Both the position numbers and the translations under genes were made by a program. Below are positions 19,146-28,809 of a stretch of DNA of 64,000 nucleotides, one piece after another; the first letter of the stretch is position 1; every line of letters begins with the position of its first letter. Below the pieces are notes generated by a model, which worked only from the letters and a program-made list of their open reading frames with translations, made no database searches and had not been told where the DNA came from. Source of the stretch: Burkholderiales bacterium (GTDB lineage Bacteria; Pseudomonadota; Gammaproteobacteria; Burkholderiales; Nitrosomonadaceae). Location of the stretch: the NCBI GenBank assembly GCA_024235795.1, contig JACKLR010000001.1, forward strand, positions 1,798,001-1,862,000. Reading direction: 5' to 3'.

Positions 19146-19718
19146 TCATTCATCTGCTTCACGGTGTTCAATCGACAGCAAATACGTCAATGACGGCCAT
19201 AAGGTATACGTGTTTTTATCTTCAGGGCCGATGGTGCATTGATTCCGGTAAAGACGCCTCATACGCGCCGAATCAACCAGTATTAATTCCTTTGGCGTAA
19301 TCGCTTTGACACATGTCCAATGGCCAAAGTAGCGGCAACTGAAACAAATGATCACGGTCGTGCCATCATGACGTAGATGCTCGGTAAGTGTTTTCCAATA
19401 CTCTGCTAATGTTTTAGGTGCTTTGCTAAAGGCCCGTTGTTTTTTCATCTTGAGTCCCTGATATTGCTTGACCGATTTAATGGCGATATCGATCGGGCCG
19501 CCCCGGTTGTAGAGGTCTTCAATACCTACGGTTAGCGCTTCTTCCAGTAAATCGTTACGCGCCAGGTAAGCCACCAGTTCACCGAACAACGCTTTCTTTT
19601 GACTGGAAACACGTAACCGCCGATCATAGGGCGCATACTTTCCGATCAATAGCTCGGTTGCGTTCAATACCGAATAAAGTCCGCAAAGTTGATCGATGCT
19701 GCCTTGTTTAATGGTCAT
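19146..19718 (-). CDS. Papain/C39-like cysteine peptidase fold protein
   Basis: About 190 residues. QGSIDQLCGLYSVLNA near the N-terminus has the helix-capping cysteine context of papain-fold peptidases, FGHWTCV further on supplies a histidine, and LVDS a candidate aspartate, so a Cys-His-Asp triad can be drawn. No signal peptide is seen, so it probably acts in the cytoplasm. Start chosen at ATG 19718, behind GGAGA. It sits 15 bases after the recombinase gene and is followed by a small secreted protein. Substrate unknown. Confidence 0.5.
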   Translation of the reverse strand: MTIKQGSIDQLCGLYSVLNATELLIGKYAPYDRRLRVSSQKKALFGELVAYLARNDLLEEALTVGIEDLYNRGGPIDIAIKSVKQYQGLKMKKQRAFSKAPKTLAEYWKTLTEHLRHDGTTVIICFSCRYFGHWTCVKAITPKELILVDSARMRRLYRNQCTIGPEDKNTYTLWPSLTYLLSIEHREADE

Positions 19719-19733
19719 CGTCACGCTCTCCGA

Positions 19734-20708
19734 TCACCAGATTTTTTTAACCGTATGATCAGTAAATAACCGACTATCACGGATATAACGTTGCAACATC
19801 TGATCTGATTTATGATCGGTCTGCTGGCGTATCTTCCAGCTTTGAACACCTTTTTGCGCCGCACTGGTGACAAAGCCTGCACGTAAACTGTGGCCTGAAT
19901 AACGTACAGCTTCGAGTCCCGTAGCGCTTACGCGTTGCTTGATGATCAACGAGACCGATTGCGCGGTTAGTCCCTGATCCATGATCTGCTGATAACGATT
20001 GATACGTCTGAATAACGCACCTGACTGAATACCGGATTTAGTCAGCCATGTTTTCAACGCACGTACCGGACAGTGTTTAGCCCTCACATACGGAATGGCA
20101 ATTTTACGGCCTTGTCCGTTTTGATCGGTTTTGCTACGCCGTAAATGAATGATGATACCTTCACACACAAAGCGCACATCCTCGACCTGAAGCGCCACAA
20201 GTTCCGAACGGCGAAACGCTCCGGCAAAGCCGATTAACAGCAAAGCTTTGTCACGCATGCCCTTAATGCCGGTTAGGTGCTGCACCACTTTGGCAATGTC
20301 TTGTTTGACGAGTGGCGCGGCCTGCCGTTGCGCGCTGCCATTGGTACGCCGGATACCACGCAGCGTTGCCACCACTAATGCGGATTTAGTCGGCGAATCA
20401 TAACCCCGTACCGCATGCGCCCAGCCTATGGCAACAATGCGCCGGTTTAATGTTGCGATTGACAACGTGGTTGCGTGTTCTGCCAAATACGAAGCCACAC
20501 ATGCCGGAGTTGCCGGAATCTTTCCACCGCACTGTAAGAAGTGCTCAATATCCTTCTGGTATGCCTTCTGTGTATTTTTGGCATGTGTGGCCGCGAGATA
20601 TTGTTTTACTTTCCGGTGTGCCACGGCATTAGTTAATAATGATCGAACAACTAGTGACTTGGGTGGCTGTTGTACATGATCTAGCGGTGTTATTTCTATG
20701 TTTTTCAT
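19734..20708 (-). CDS. Tyrosine recombinase (XerC/D-like)
   Basis: Site-specific recombinase with an N-terminal SAM-like core-binding domain (VKQYLAATHAKNTQKAYQKDIEHFL) and a catalytic domain with AFRRSEL (Arg I), SGHSLRAGF (HxxR), TDHKSDQM (His/Trp box variant) and nucleophile region LQRYIRD. The ATG at 20708 is favoured because AGAGGA lies a few bases upstream; an upstream in-frame start at 20747 has none. It differs from the DUF4102-type integrase at the attR end, so it marks a separate cassette inside the island. Confidence 0.82.
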   Translation of the reverse strand: MKNIEITPLDHVQQPPKSLVVRSLLTNAVAHRKVKQYLAATHAKNTQKAYQKDIEHFLQCGGKIPATPACVASYLAEHATTLSIATLNRRIVAIGWAHAVRGYDSPTKSALVVATLRGIRRTNGSAQRQAAPLVKQDIAKVVQHLTGIKGMRDKALLLIGFAGAFRRSELVALQVEDVRFVCEGIIIHLRRSKTDQNGQGRKIAIPYVRAKHCPVRALKTWLTKSGIQSGALFRRINRYQQIMDQGLTAQSVSLIIKQRVSATGLEAVRYSGHSLRAGFVTSAAQKGVQSWKIRQQTDHKSDQMLQRYIRDSRLFTDHTVKKIW

Positions 20709-20719
20709 CAGCGTGTCCT

Positions 20720-20935
20720 CTATACGATCTTCACATAGCGCATACAAGTAACGAGCAGGTGGTTGTAGTCGCCTGCCGTGGCTTCACGCATAAATTCATC
20801 GGCCAGTTCTGGGTGGTTGCTACTGAGTATGCAGCTACGGACATATCCGATGATTGCAAACGCATTGCCGTCTTTGCCGATAATACGTACCTCGGCATCA
20901 GTCAGTGGTTTCTGGTAGGGTGGTAAATTGTTCAT
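20720..20935 (-). CDS. Small conserved-looking protein preceding the recombinase
   Basis: 71 residues beginning MNNLPPYQKPLTDAEVRIIGKDG. AAAGGA lies just before the ATG and the stop is 11 bases from the recombinase start, consistent with one operon. The sequence GNAFAIIGYVR resembles short accessory proteins seen on plasmids and islands, but no function is recognised. Confidence 0.55.
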   Translation of the reverse strand: MNNLPPYQKPLTDAEVRIIGKDGNAFAIIGYVRSCILSSNHPELADEFMREATAGDYNHLLVTCMRYVKIV

Positions 20936-21015
20936 GGTTGTCCTTTAAGTTATTCCATTGGATCAATAAGTTAACTAGTGATAATGAAGCGTTATCGCTA
21001 GTAGACGAAAATTTA

Positions 21016-21050
21016 ATAAAAAGCCCGCCAGAACAGTGATCCTGGCAGGC
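21016..21050 (-). terminator. Rho-independent terminator (minus strand)
   Basis: On the minus strand the stem GCCTGCCAG pairs with CTGGCGGGC (one mismatch) around a short loop, followed by CTTTTTATT. It lies after the 102-codon gene at 21128-21436 and before the recombinase cassette, separating their transcription. Confidence 0.7.
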
Positions 21051-21127
21051 GAATCGTTGGGTGTTTTCATTTATTTGCTCCCATAAACACCCGAAAAGAG
21101 CTTATTATTGTGGGCCCACACCCGATG

Positions 21128-21436
21128 CTAATAATCTTCAGGCAACAGCAAAGTAGTGACACTGCGATCCGCCTCAGTGATGATCCATAGATTCTGATCT
21201 TCAGTGAGTGGGTAGCTCGATAAGATGCGAAAGCCATGCTCGACAGATCGATCATTCTCTTCAGCATCACTGGGCGGTACATTGCCCCAGTCGCCATGTT
21301 GATGTCGATGTATGAGATCCATGGCGTTCACCGCTGCACGATCCAGCGCATCCAATGCGTTGGGTGTCGCAACCACTTTGCCAAGTGGAAACAAGGGCGG
21401 TGAATGTTCCTTGCCGATACTAATTGGTTTGTTCAT
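21128..21436 (-). CDS. Plasmid-related small conserved protein
   Basis: 102 residues. The pattern FPLGKVVATPNALDAL, then HQHGDWGNVPPSDAEEND, then HGFRILSSYPL and WIITEADRSVTTLLLPEDY matches a widespread small protein of plasmids and genomic islands often left as hypothetical. It is followed by a rho-independent terminator. Function unknown; the conserved acidic and aromatic residues suggest a compact single domain. Confidence 0.65.
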   Translation of the reverse strand: MNKPISIGKEHSPPLFPLGKVVATPNALDALDRAAVNAMDLIHRHQHGDWGNVPPSDAEENDRSVEHGFRILSSYPLTEDQNLWIITEADRSVTTLLLPEDY

Positions 21437-22246
21437 ATGTGCTCCTTTTAAAAGACGTGCAGAACCGCAGGCGCAATTAATGCGTCTGTCCTGACTGCTA
21501 CTTTTTAATGGGATTGATTTAGGATTGGGTGATACGACTGGCCGATTAAGATCATCAGTCGATATTGCTGGAAACTGCCTGTTGTACTGTGTTACTTTCT
21601 GGCCAAATCACTCATGATTATTCAGAACAGTATCGTCGCAATATATAGCTATTTTAAACAACTGTTTTATAGGAACAAAATGTGAATGTACTTTTGATAA
21701 ACTGCTTATGAGTTGTTTTTGCGGTGTGCATGCTTAAGGAAGACGAAAATCGGAATGCCGTATGCGGGAATAGGGGTAAGCAGGGGTTTTGCGAAGCAAA
21801 AACTAGCAGAGCCGCGTGTCCGGTTTGATGAAGTAAAGTTGTTTCGGATAGACACATGGATTTCTACTGCTCGTCACAGTTTTCTACTCTAACGAGCCCT
21901 TGTTGGGGAGCCATACTTTTCCTGGACTTACCGCTGATGCCATTGATCGTCGGACTTATGGGTGAGGATCGGAAAGACAAGTCTGACGCAGATTTTTAGC
22001 AAACGTATCAGTATTCCCCGTATTCGAAACGTGACGGCGGATTGCCTTTGCTGTCGCGTGATTATTTGTTTCTGGATGCAGCGAACACCAGACTGATCAT
22101 GGTTCGCAAATTTGACAAAATTTAATTTTGACTCCTGATTTTATTCAGGGAAATTATAATTTTACTTGACCAAGTCAGTTTATCACATTATTAATTATTA
22201 GGAATTATCTTAAAATTACCTAATAACATATTACCAGTTTGATGAC
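21437..22246. other. Gene-free stretch before the first TIR gene
   Basis: No intact gene. A possible gene tail is readable on the plus strand at 22021-22125 (KRDGGLPLLSRDYLFLDAAN, then an end at TAA), without a start, which may be a relic. The last 150 bases are very AT-rich and probably hold the promoter of the following gene. Confidence 0.4.
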
Positions 22247-25012
22247 ATGATATTCATTAGCCATAGCCACTCAGATAAAAAGTCTGCAAATAAAATATAC
22301 AGATCATTAATCAAATTTGGTTATAACGAAAAAGATATTTATCTATCAAGTAATTCCAAAGTTGGAAATCTTGGAGGTATTGAATGGGAAAGAAATTTGT
22401 GGCTTAAACTTCGTCAGAGTGCTGTAGTCATCGCTCTAATTACTAAAAACTGGTCAAAATCTCATTGGTGCGTTAGTGAAATACTGCTTGCTCGTGAACG
22501 GGGACTTAATATTATTCCAATTTTAGACAAAGCGCCTCCCCCCAACTTCATGACTAAAATACAGCATTTGCATCTTAACAAACTGAAGCTTAAAAAAAAT
22601 GATAATGAGCTTATCCGTACATTGCAAACTGAGCATATACAGGACATATTTTCATTACCAACAAATAAAGGCCCTTATCCTGGTTTACGTTCATTTGAAA
22701 ATGATGAAGCTGCTATTTTCTTTGGACGCCATAAAGAAATTATTGAAATAATCAAATTACTCAATCAGATTAGTCGAGGGAATATCGCCGCTAATAAATT
22801 TATTCTAATTCTTGGAGCGTCCGGATCAGGAAAATCGTCACTTATAAAAGCTGGAGTACTGCCACGCCTGAAACCACGTCCATATAATACGGAGCAACAC
22901 TGGGTCATTCTCAAACATATAGTACCTAGTGAAGGATTGCGCCGACTTGCATCCATTATCAGTGAAGAACTGCCAGCCATTAAACCAGATGAAATCTTCA
23001 ACCGAATCGATCCTAAAAGAAGGGCAGACAGTGATTTCACCACAGCAATTGATGCTTTATGTAACTTTGGAGCAGAAATTCTTTCAAGCAAAAAGTTGTC
23101 GGAAAAATACGTGCTATTTATTATTGACCAACTTGAAGAAGCCTTTGAAACTAATAAAAGCGATTCCGATGCTCAAATGCTTCTTAAATTACTGTTATTT
23201 GCAAGTAAGATGAAGGATTCCCGTATCATTGTTCTTGCAACCATGCGATCAGATTTTCTCAATGAGTTCCAACAGATTGATGGCATAACCGACTGCTATA
23301 CTCCTTATACACTAGATCCGATGAATCAGAATCGTTACGAAGAAATCATCGAAAAACCTGCAAAACGGTATGGACTCGAAATTGAACCTCACCTTGTTGA
23401 GCGACTAATTAAGGATACTGGAACCCATGATGCTTTACCTCTCTTGGCGTTTACACTTGAAAAACTTTATGAAAAAAGTTCAAAAGCTAATTCAGCTCTG
23501 ACAATCTCTGCATATGAATCCATGTTTCCATCAGAAAAGTACATCGATGAATCGGGAAAGAGTCTCGAGGTAACTGGGGTTGAAGCAGCTGTTCAATACA
23601 TTGCTGAAAATATACTAACGGACTGTGGCTATGATGCTTTTCCTGATTCAGATAATAATGTTAAACAATTACGAAAATCTTTTCTTAGATTAACAAAGAT
23701 TAATGAAGACGGTCATTTCACTCGGCGTCGCGCAAAGTTCGACTCGTTATCCGATTCCACTTTAAAAGTAATCAAATCCTTATGTGATAATCGTTTGCTG
23801 ACTTCCGATATTGACTCTCATGATGGAAAAAGAGTGTACACAGTAACTCATGAGGCTTTATTCAGGGTTTGGAAACGATTACATGATTGGTTGTTAGATG
23901 CAAAGAGAGCACTTATACTCCGATTAACAATAGAAGCCGCTACTAGTGAGTGGTTTGAACAAGGGAAGCCGGAAAAATTACTTTGGCCTGCTGAACGTAT
24001 CATTGATACGGTAAATGAAATTGAGCACTCTGGTATCTCATATGACGATGTTGAAAAAAAATCATTGGTGCACGAATTTTTAGGTCCAGTATCCTTTGAT
24101 GCGCTAGTATCACTCATTGCATGTGACGAGGTTAGACACGCATTACAAAATGTCAAGCTCTACGGAGAATCTTGGCATCCTCCGTTGAATCATGAAAAAC
24201 GTGCACGAGTAGGAGATCGTTTAGCTCTCATCAATGATGACCGCCCTGGCATCGGATTAAATTCTGAAAAGCTACCTAATATTGATTGGTGTAAATTCCC
24301 TGGTGGTGAGGTCGAACTAAAAATCATGAAGGTGGCGGGTGATCATACCTCTGGAGTAGAAAAAGTTTTGACAAGACATATCTCGTCATTTGAAATTTCA
24401 CGATTTCCAATTACTGTTAAACAATTCCAAGCGTTTGTTTCGGATTGTTTCCATAATGGCAAATGGATTTCACCTTTGGAATTGCCATTTGAATTAGAAC
24501 TAAATAATCCAATACCTAATCATGATGTTACGCATCGGGCCAATCAAGCTGCTTATGGTATCAGTTACCTACACGCACTTGCATTTTGCCAGTGGCTTGG
24601 ACACAGACTCAATACTAATATTCAAATACCTTCAGAGTTTGAGTGGCAAGGTGCAGCGAATGGTGGGGATATGAAAAGAAAATATCCATGGGGTTCACGC
24701 TGGTCTTCCCGAAAAGCTAATACATTCGAAAATGACCTTGGACGTCAAGTTTCTGTCGGCTTATATCCTATGGGACGCTCACCTATAGGGTGTGAAGATT
24801 TAGCCGGAAATATTTGGGAATGGTGTAGAAATAGCTTCGATCATCCTGAGAGCGAGCAGCACCCCTACGATCCTAAAACGCTACGCACCCTGCGCGGAGG
24901 GTCGTGGGATTATCTACGAGTTGCCACTGAATGTGATTTTCGTCTTAGGCCACGTCCTAATTTAAGATACCACAACGTCGGCTTCAGGATCGTTCGCTAT
25001 GGTGTATGCTGA
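22247..25012 (+). CDS. TIR - nSTAND NTPase - FGE-sulfatase-like effector
   Basis: 921 residues. A TIR domain (about 1-120) starts IFISHSHSDK and has the WCVSE segment with the catalytic glutamate (about residue 78) of NAD-cleaving TIRs. The nSTAND1-type NTPase begins at GPYPGLRSFENDEAAIFFGR (about 142), with Walker A GASGSGKSS (about 190) and a Walker-B-like LFIIDQLEE (about 289). The C-terminal 230 residues are a formylglycine-generating-enzyme/C-type-lectin fold with NIWEWCRN, LRGGSW and VGFRIV. The layout is that of prokaryotic NLR-like immune proteins: sensor, oligomerising NTPase and NADase effector. The terminal segment resembles a DGR variable region (see findings). Confidence 0.85.
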   Translation: MIFISHSHSDKKSANKIYRSLIKFGYNEKDIYLSSNSKVGNLGGIEWERNLWLKLRQSAVVIALITKNWSKSHWCVSEILLARERGLNIIPILDKAPPPNFMTKIQHLHLNKLKLKKNDNELIRTLQTEHIQDIFSLPTNKGPYPGLRSFENDEAAIFFGRHKEIIEIIKLLNQISRGNIAANKFILILGASGSGKSSLIKAGVLPRLKPRPYNTEQHWVILKHIVPSEGLRRLASIISEELPAIKPDEIFNRIDPKRRADSDFTTAIDALCNFGAEILSSKKLSEKYVLFIIDQLEEAFETNKSDSDAQMLLKLLLFASKMKDSRIIVLATMRSDFLNEFQQIDGITDCYTPYTLDPMNQNRYEEIIEKPAKRYGLEIEPHLVERLIKDTGTHDALPLLAFTLEKLYEKSSKANSALTISAYESMFPSEKYIDESGKSLEVTGVEAAVQYIAENILTDCGYDAFPDSDNNVKQLRKSFLRLTKINEDGHFTRRRAKFDSLSDSTLKVIKSLCDNRLLTSDIDSHDGKRVYTVTHEALFRVWKRLHDWLLDAKRALILRLTIEAATSEWFEQGKPEKLLWPAERIIDTVNEIEHSGISYDDVEKKSLVHEFLGPVSFDALVSLIACDEVRHALQNVKLYGESWHPPLNHEKRARVGDRLALINDDRPGIGLNSEKLPNIDWCKFPGGEVELKIMKVAGDHTSGVEKVLTRHISSFEISRFPITVKQFQAFVSDCFHNGKWISPLELPFELELNNPIPNHDVTHRANQAAYGISYLHALAFCQWLGHRLNTNIQIPSEFEWQGAANGGDMKRKYPWGSRWSSRKANTFENDLGRQVSVGLYPMGRSPIGCEDLAGNIWEWCRNSFDHPESEQHPYDPKTLRTLRGGSWDYLRVATECDFRLRPRPNLRYHNVGFRIVRYGVC

Positions 25013-25054
25013 CTAACCTGTCACCTGTGCTTTACAAAAACCAACAACATGAGA

Positions 25055-25444
25055 TCAGAAGGAATCGAGCTTATTGCCTTGTATTCTTTTCGCAATTCCA
25101 TCATTTTTCAACTCGCCATTAATTGCATGATGATGAACTCGTCCATCAACAAGTTTGAGCTGAGAACATGTATTAAATAATGAACTTTGATAATCATAGC
25201 ATACACGATCTGATTGAATGACCCACCTACCAGTGTAGGAACGTAGTCCGAAAGTTCGAGATTTCCCAAAAATCTTACCTTCTGGAGAATAATATTCTGC
25301 CCAGTTTTTTCCTTGAAGTGTATATCCGACAATTGTCTCTCTTAATTCTGATTCATGCAAAAAAACATTTGTTGCTGATAGCGAAAAAGAAATGAAAAAC
25401 AATAATAATAAGGTACAAGCAAAAGATAATTTCTTTAAATTCAT
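25055..25444 (-). CDS. Small secreted protein, unknown
   Basis: About 129 residues from the ATG at 25444, which gives a clean signal peptide (LKKLSFACTLLLLFFISFSLSA). The mature part contains GKNWAEYYSPEGKIFGKS and RVCYDYQS, reminiscent of small periplasmic proteins that begin with a beta-sheet-rich fold, but no family is recognised. It converges on the TIR-nSTAND-FGE gene with a short gap. A longer reading from 25489 is possible but lacks a signal at its start. Confidence 0.55.
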   Translation of the reverse strand: MNLKKLSFACTLLLLFFISFSLSATNVFLHESELRETIVGYTLQGKNWAEYYSPEGKIFGKSRTFGLRSYTGRWVIQSDRVCYDYQSSLFNTCSQLKLVDGRVHHHAINGELKNDGIAKRIQGNKLDSF

Positions 25445-25556
25445 TATTCGTGTTATTTCACAAAAAGTATACGAGCTGAAGCGGGTCATCCGAAGCCTAA
25501 GATACAGTATCTAATGATATTACTAAAATACAAGTTGTCAAAATAAACTTGACCTT

Positions 25557-26822
25557 TTATCCTGGTGGCACCGGATTCTGCGACAAGGCAAAAGCAATTT
25601 GGGTTTGGCTATGTACGGCTGCAACTCTACAAAGAGTTCTAATGATTGCAACCAAGTTAGCTTCTGATGTAACTGAATCATTTGACCAACTTCCTAGCTG
25701 TTTTCTAGCAAAAATAAGCTGAGATAGAAATACTCGATTCGCAGCTATCTTTCCGGTCAATTGTGAGCGCCAAACATATGCATGCACAGCACCTACGACA
25801 GAAGGCAGCCATATCGCTATTGCCTCGAATAGAGCGCTATGTGTGAAAATAGCAATAGCTATACAAGCAAGAATTAAGAAAGCCGTGAACCAACCAATTT
25901 TTAATGCAAATTGCTCAGCGCTTTCGTATTGATTTATTTCGCTCTCGGTGCTTTCTATGGTTTCTCCTACTACCTTTTTAAGTCGAGAGATATTAGCTGA
26001 TGAAGGCTCCAATTCATGCAGCTCATCTGACTGAGCAGCACGCCATAGAGTCATATTCGAGAATTTCTTGGACTCTGGAAATCCCAGCGCACCTACAGCA
26101 ACCTGAAATTCATTTGCTATTTTTCTTTCTGAGGATACTGCAGCTTTTAACACCCACCGATATTTTTTCATCCACCAAGTTAAGAATAAACCTGCAACTA
26201 GAAGTATAGATTCCAATATGAGCAATGTCGTTGCAACTTGCGTATAACCTGAAAGATTTGCTGCAAAAGCTAGGAGTGCTAGCAGAGCTAGTACCGGTGC
26301 TAGTAGCGAAATTATCAGCATGCCGATGCGAAATCTGAGAATCCAATTTTTTCTCGACATTTCATTTGCAGTACCAACTACTACGTGCGATACTTCATTT
26401 ACCTCTTTGTTAATGAGCCCAAAGTCGTCATCGTCAGATTGGTATAACCACCCACCTTTTTGAACATACGCCACGCCTCGGTTGGATCCGTAATCAAACT
26501 CTGCACCACTTGAGGACACAATAGGCCAGGCTCGTCGTTCATGTACTAATCTTCGCCCAACAAACTGACCCCCAACCTCTGCTAGTACTTCATAGGTTCC
26601 ATAAAATATAGAAGCACTTATAGGATATTGTTCTCCTGAAGATGTCATTACAATAAAATCACCAGCGTTTGCAATAATCTCACCATCCAGGGTATTACAT
26701 TTTACACCCGACACATTGGGACGCTCAGCGATTCGAATCTCAGAATGACTAAGAACGATCATTTCTTCACCTACCTCTCCAATAAAGTGATAGGAATCCG
26801 GTATGCTTGGTTTAGTTTTCAT
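25557..26822 (-). CDS. Membrane protein partner of the TIR-membrane protein (PGDYG-like N-terminus)
   Basis: 421 residues. The soluble first 150 contain a GDFIVMTSSGEQYPISASIFYGTYEV segment similar in pattern to PGDYG-type sensor or modified-nucleotide-pocket domains (inference). Then come two hydrophobic hairpins: helices around 170-225 (IGMLIISLLAPVLALLALLAF and ATTLLILESILLVAGLFLTW) and 310-345, with a helical linker between, similar to SLATT-like architecture. It starts 41 bases after the TIR-membrane gene on the same strand, so they probably form one unit. No known product name. Confidence 0.55.
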   Translation of the reverse strand: MKTKPSIPDSYHFIGEVGEEMIVLSHSEIRIAERPNVSGVKCNTLDGEIIANAGDFIVMTSSGEQYPISASIFYGTYEVLAEVGGQFVGRRLVHERRAWPIVSSSGAEFDYGSNRGVAYVQKGGWLYQSDDDDFGLINKEVNEVSHVVVGTANEMSRKNWILRFRIGMLIISLLAPVLALLALLAFAANLSGYTQVATTLLILESILLVAGLFLTWWMKKYRWVLKAAVSSERKIANEFQVAVGALGFPESKKFSNMTLWRAAQSDELHELEPSSANISRLKKVVGETIESTESEINQYESAEQFALKIGWFTAFLILACIAIAIFTHSALFEAIAIWLPSVVGAVHAYVWRSQLTGKIAANRVFLSQLIFARKQLGSWSNDSVTSEANLVAIIRTLCRVAAVHSQTQIAFALSQNPVPPG

Positions 26823-26863
26823 ATATCAAAATGGTCATAAGTAAAGAATATAGTAACAATACG

Positions 26864-28654
26864 TCATTGAGTCATCGAACCATGCATGATCTTTTGAACA
26901 ATCATCAAGGATAGTGCAAGTATAAGGACAAAAAGGCCAAGATTTAAAAATACAGTCGATAACGCTCCCAGAAAAAGAATACTTAGAACTCGTACATTCT
27001 CAAATGAAAGCTGTCGAATTAGGTTCGTTGCAATTTCTGAATTAGCATTACTTTGCGCTGATTCAATAATAGTTTTCATGCGGATTGATATAAGAAAAAA
27101 GAAACTTGCAATAAGCAGAACGTATAACATTGACCCTAGAACAAAATGGTTTTGTGCAGAGTATGTAAAAAACAAAATCCCAAAATCAGGTTGACCTTCA
27201 AGGAGTGATGAAAAAAAATGCTGGAAAGAGAGAAAAATCATGAAAACGAAATTTCCCATTGTAGTACATTGTTCAAGCATTGCTTCTTGACTATCGAAAC
27301 TCGAAGAAATTCCCTCCGGTATTCTACAAACCAAAGGTAAATAGGCATTTCGGAGAGCCATGACATACATTGCAGCCAAACTCCAATAACAAAATGTGGC
27401 ATGGTATGTCTGGATTCGCTTGAGAGCATCTAAGCCACCATTCTGTTGGTCATTAATATCTAACATTAAAACGGATTTTGCCGTTGCTCCAACACTAGTT
27501 GCAAGGTGAGATAGTTTTGACGAAAAATTGAATAAGAACGCATAAAATGAGAAAGTAATTGCCGATCCAATGCCATAAACAAGGTACATTAATAAAGCAA
27601 AAACTATTGTAGAGCCACCGCTATCTGCAAGTCGGTCTATACCAAGTGCCCAAGCAACATGCCAGTCAGGCCCAGTACTTTCCTGCATAAAATTCGTTAG
27701 ATCAAATCCTTTGAAATACCATTGTCCCGAGTATTGCCACCATTGAACTACGCCAAGTACAATCGCAATAATTACAAAGGCTTGACACCAAATAGAAGTG
27801 GGATTGATTATAGTATCCCATAGTCTCCTTGAGGTTATAGGAGTTTGTTGTCCTTTATTACCCACATAGAATATCATTTGTTTAACTTGTAAATTATCAA
27901 GAAACTCCTTTGTTATCTTTAATGTATTGCAAGCAATAAGTGCCATCATAGGAGTTATTACAATAACAACAACAGTCCAATTCCATGCCATTATTACTCC
28001 TACTTCACGCTCGATAATTGCAACAAATGCTTCGATGCTTCCAAAGCTTGCTTTAACTTCCGTAGTAAAAGTAAATAAATGTATATTGAGTATTCTAGAC
28101 AAGAAAAGCATCAAGCCTCCCAGAATAACCAATCCGAAGACTATGTTTGCTGCATCATTTTCTGTAAGCCAATTTAATGCTCGAACGGTAGCATTAGGAG
28201 AAACCATTTTGATTGCCCGAGCAAAATCATCTATTGCATCATCGTAAGTTTCATAGTTCGAAATAAATGTTGCCTGCCGATCTAAAATTCCCCTTAAACT
28301 CTCAGGTAACTCGCCTATGGTTGGCAGTCTTCCGTCTGAAAACACAATCGGCATGATATTTAAATCAAGACTTAAAGCAAGCTCAATCTCCAATCGCACA
28401 TAATCATTGGGATTCTGCAACCTTTCAACAGTATCGTTCCAATTACTATTTATGGCAATGACGAATACTTGAGAAGCTCTGGTCAGTTTTAAGATATCAC
28501 CCTGTATCGTTTCCCCTGTTGGAGCCTCATGAACATCAAGGTATATGTTTTTGCTTGTTAGCCGACGTTGGAGATCTGTTTTTAAGCTCACAGCAGAATC
28601 AGTTTCCATGCCATCTTTGCTTCGACGATAACTAATAAATACATCAGCCTTCAC
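26864..28654 (-). CDS. TIR-domain protein with polytopic membrane region
   Basis: 596 residues from a GTG at 28654 behind GGGAGAAGG. Residues 1-150 form a TIR domain: ADVFISYRRSKDG, FVIAINSNW, and DYVRLEIELAL with the candidate catalytic glutamate. From about residue 165 to the end there are roughly eight to nine hydrophobic spans (for instance VFGLVILGGLMLFLSRI and VLSILFLGALSTVFLNLGLF). A TIR fused to this many helices is unusual; it suggests a membrane-bound sensor or pore combined with NAD-linked signalling. It is followed at once by another membrane protein on the same strand. No known system name fits. Confidence 0.7.
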   Translation of the reverse strand: MKADVFISYRRSKDGMETDSAVSLKTDLQRRLTSKNIYLDVHEAPTGETIQGDILKLTRASQVFVIAINSNWNDTVERLQNPNDYVRLEIELALSLDLNIMPIVFSDGRLPTIGELPESLRGILDRQATFISNYETYDDAIDDFARAIKMVSPNATVRALNWLTENDAANIVFGLVILGGLMLFLSRILNIHLFTFTTEVKASFGSIEAFVAIIEREVGVIMAWNWTVVVIVITPMMALIACNTLKITKEFLDNLQVKQMIFYVGNKGQQTPITSRRLWDTIINPTSIWCQAFVIIAIVLGVVQWWQYSGQWYFKGFDLTNFMQESTGPDWHVAWALGIDRLADSGGSTIVFALLMYLVYGIGSAITFSFYAFLFNFSSKLSHLATSVGATAKSVLMLDINDQQNGGLDALKRIQTYHATFCYWSLAAMYVMALRNAYLPLVCRIPEGISSSFDSQEAMLEQCTTMGNFVFMIFLSFQHFFSSLLEGQPDFGILFFTYSAQNHFVLGSMLYVLLIASFFFLISIRMKTIIESAQSNANSEIATNLIRQLSFENVRVLSILFLGALSTVFLNLGLFVLILALSLMIVQKIMHGSMTQ

Positions 28655-28809
28655 TACCTTCTCCCATAAGTTTCGTTTTTAAAAAATCGAATATTCATGA
28701 ATAAAAAAATGTAGAATACTACGCATCTTTGAATAAACCAACGGAACTAAGTTAGTTATGTATCGACGATTTGTCCGCGAAAAGAAAGATACAATAAGCC
28801 TTCACCCCA

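Noticed and set aside
21654..21857. Short minus-strand frame in the gap before the first TIR gene
   Set aside because: No start signal, no family features, composition like non-coding DNA.
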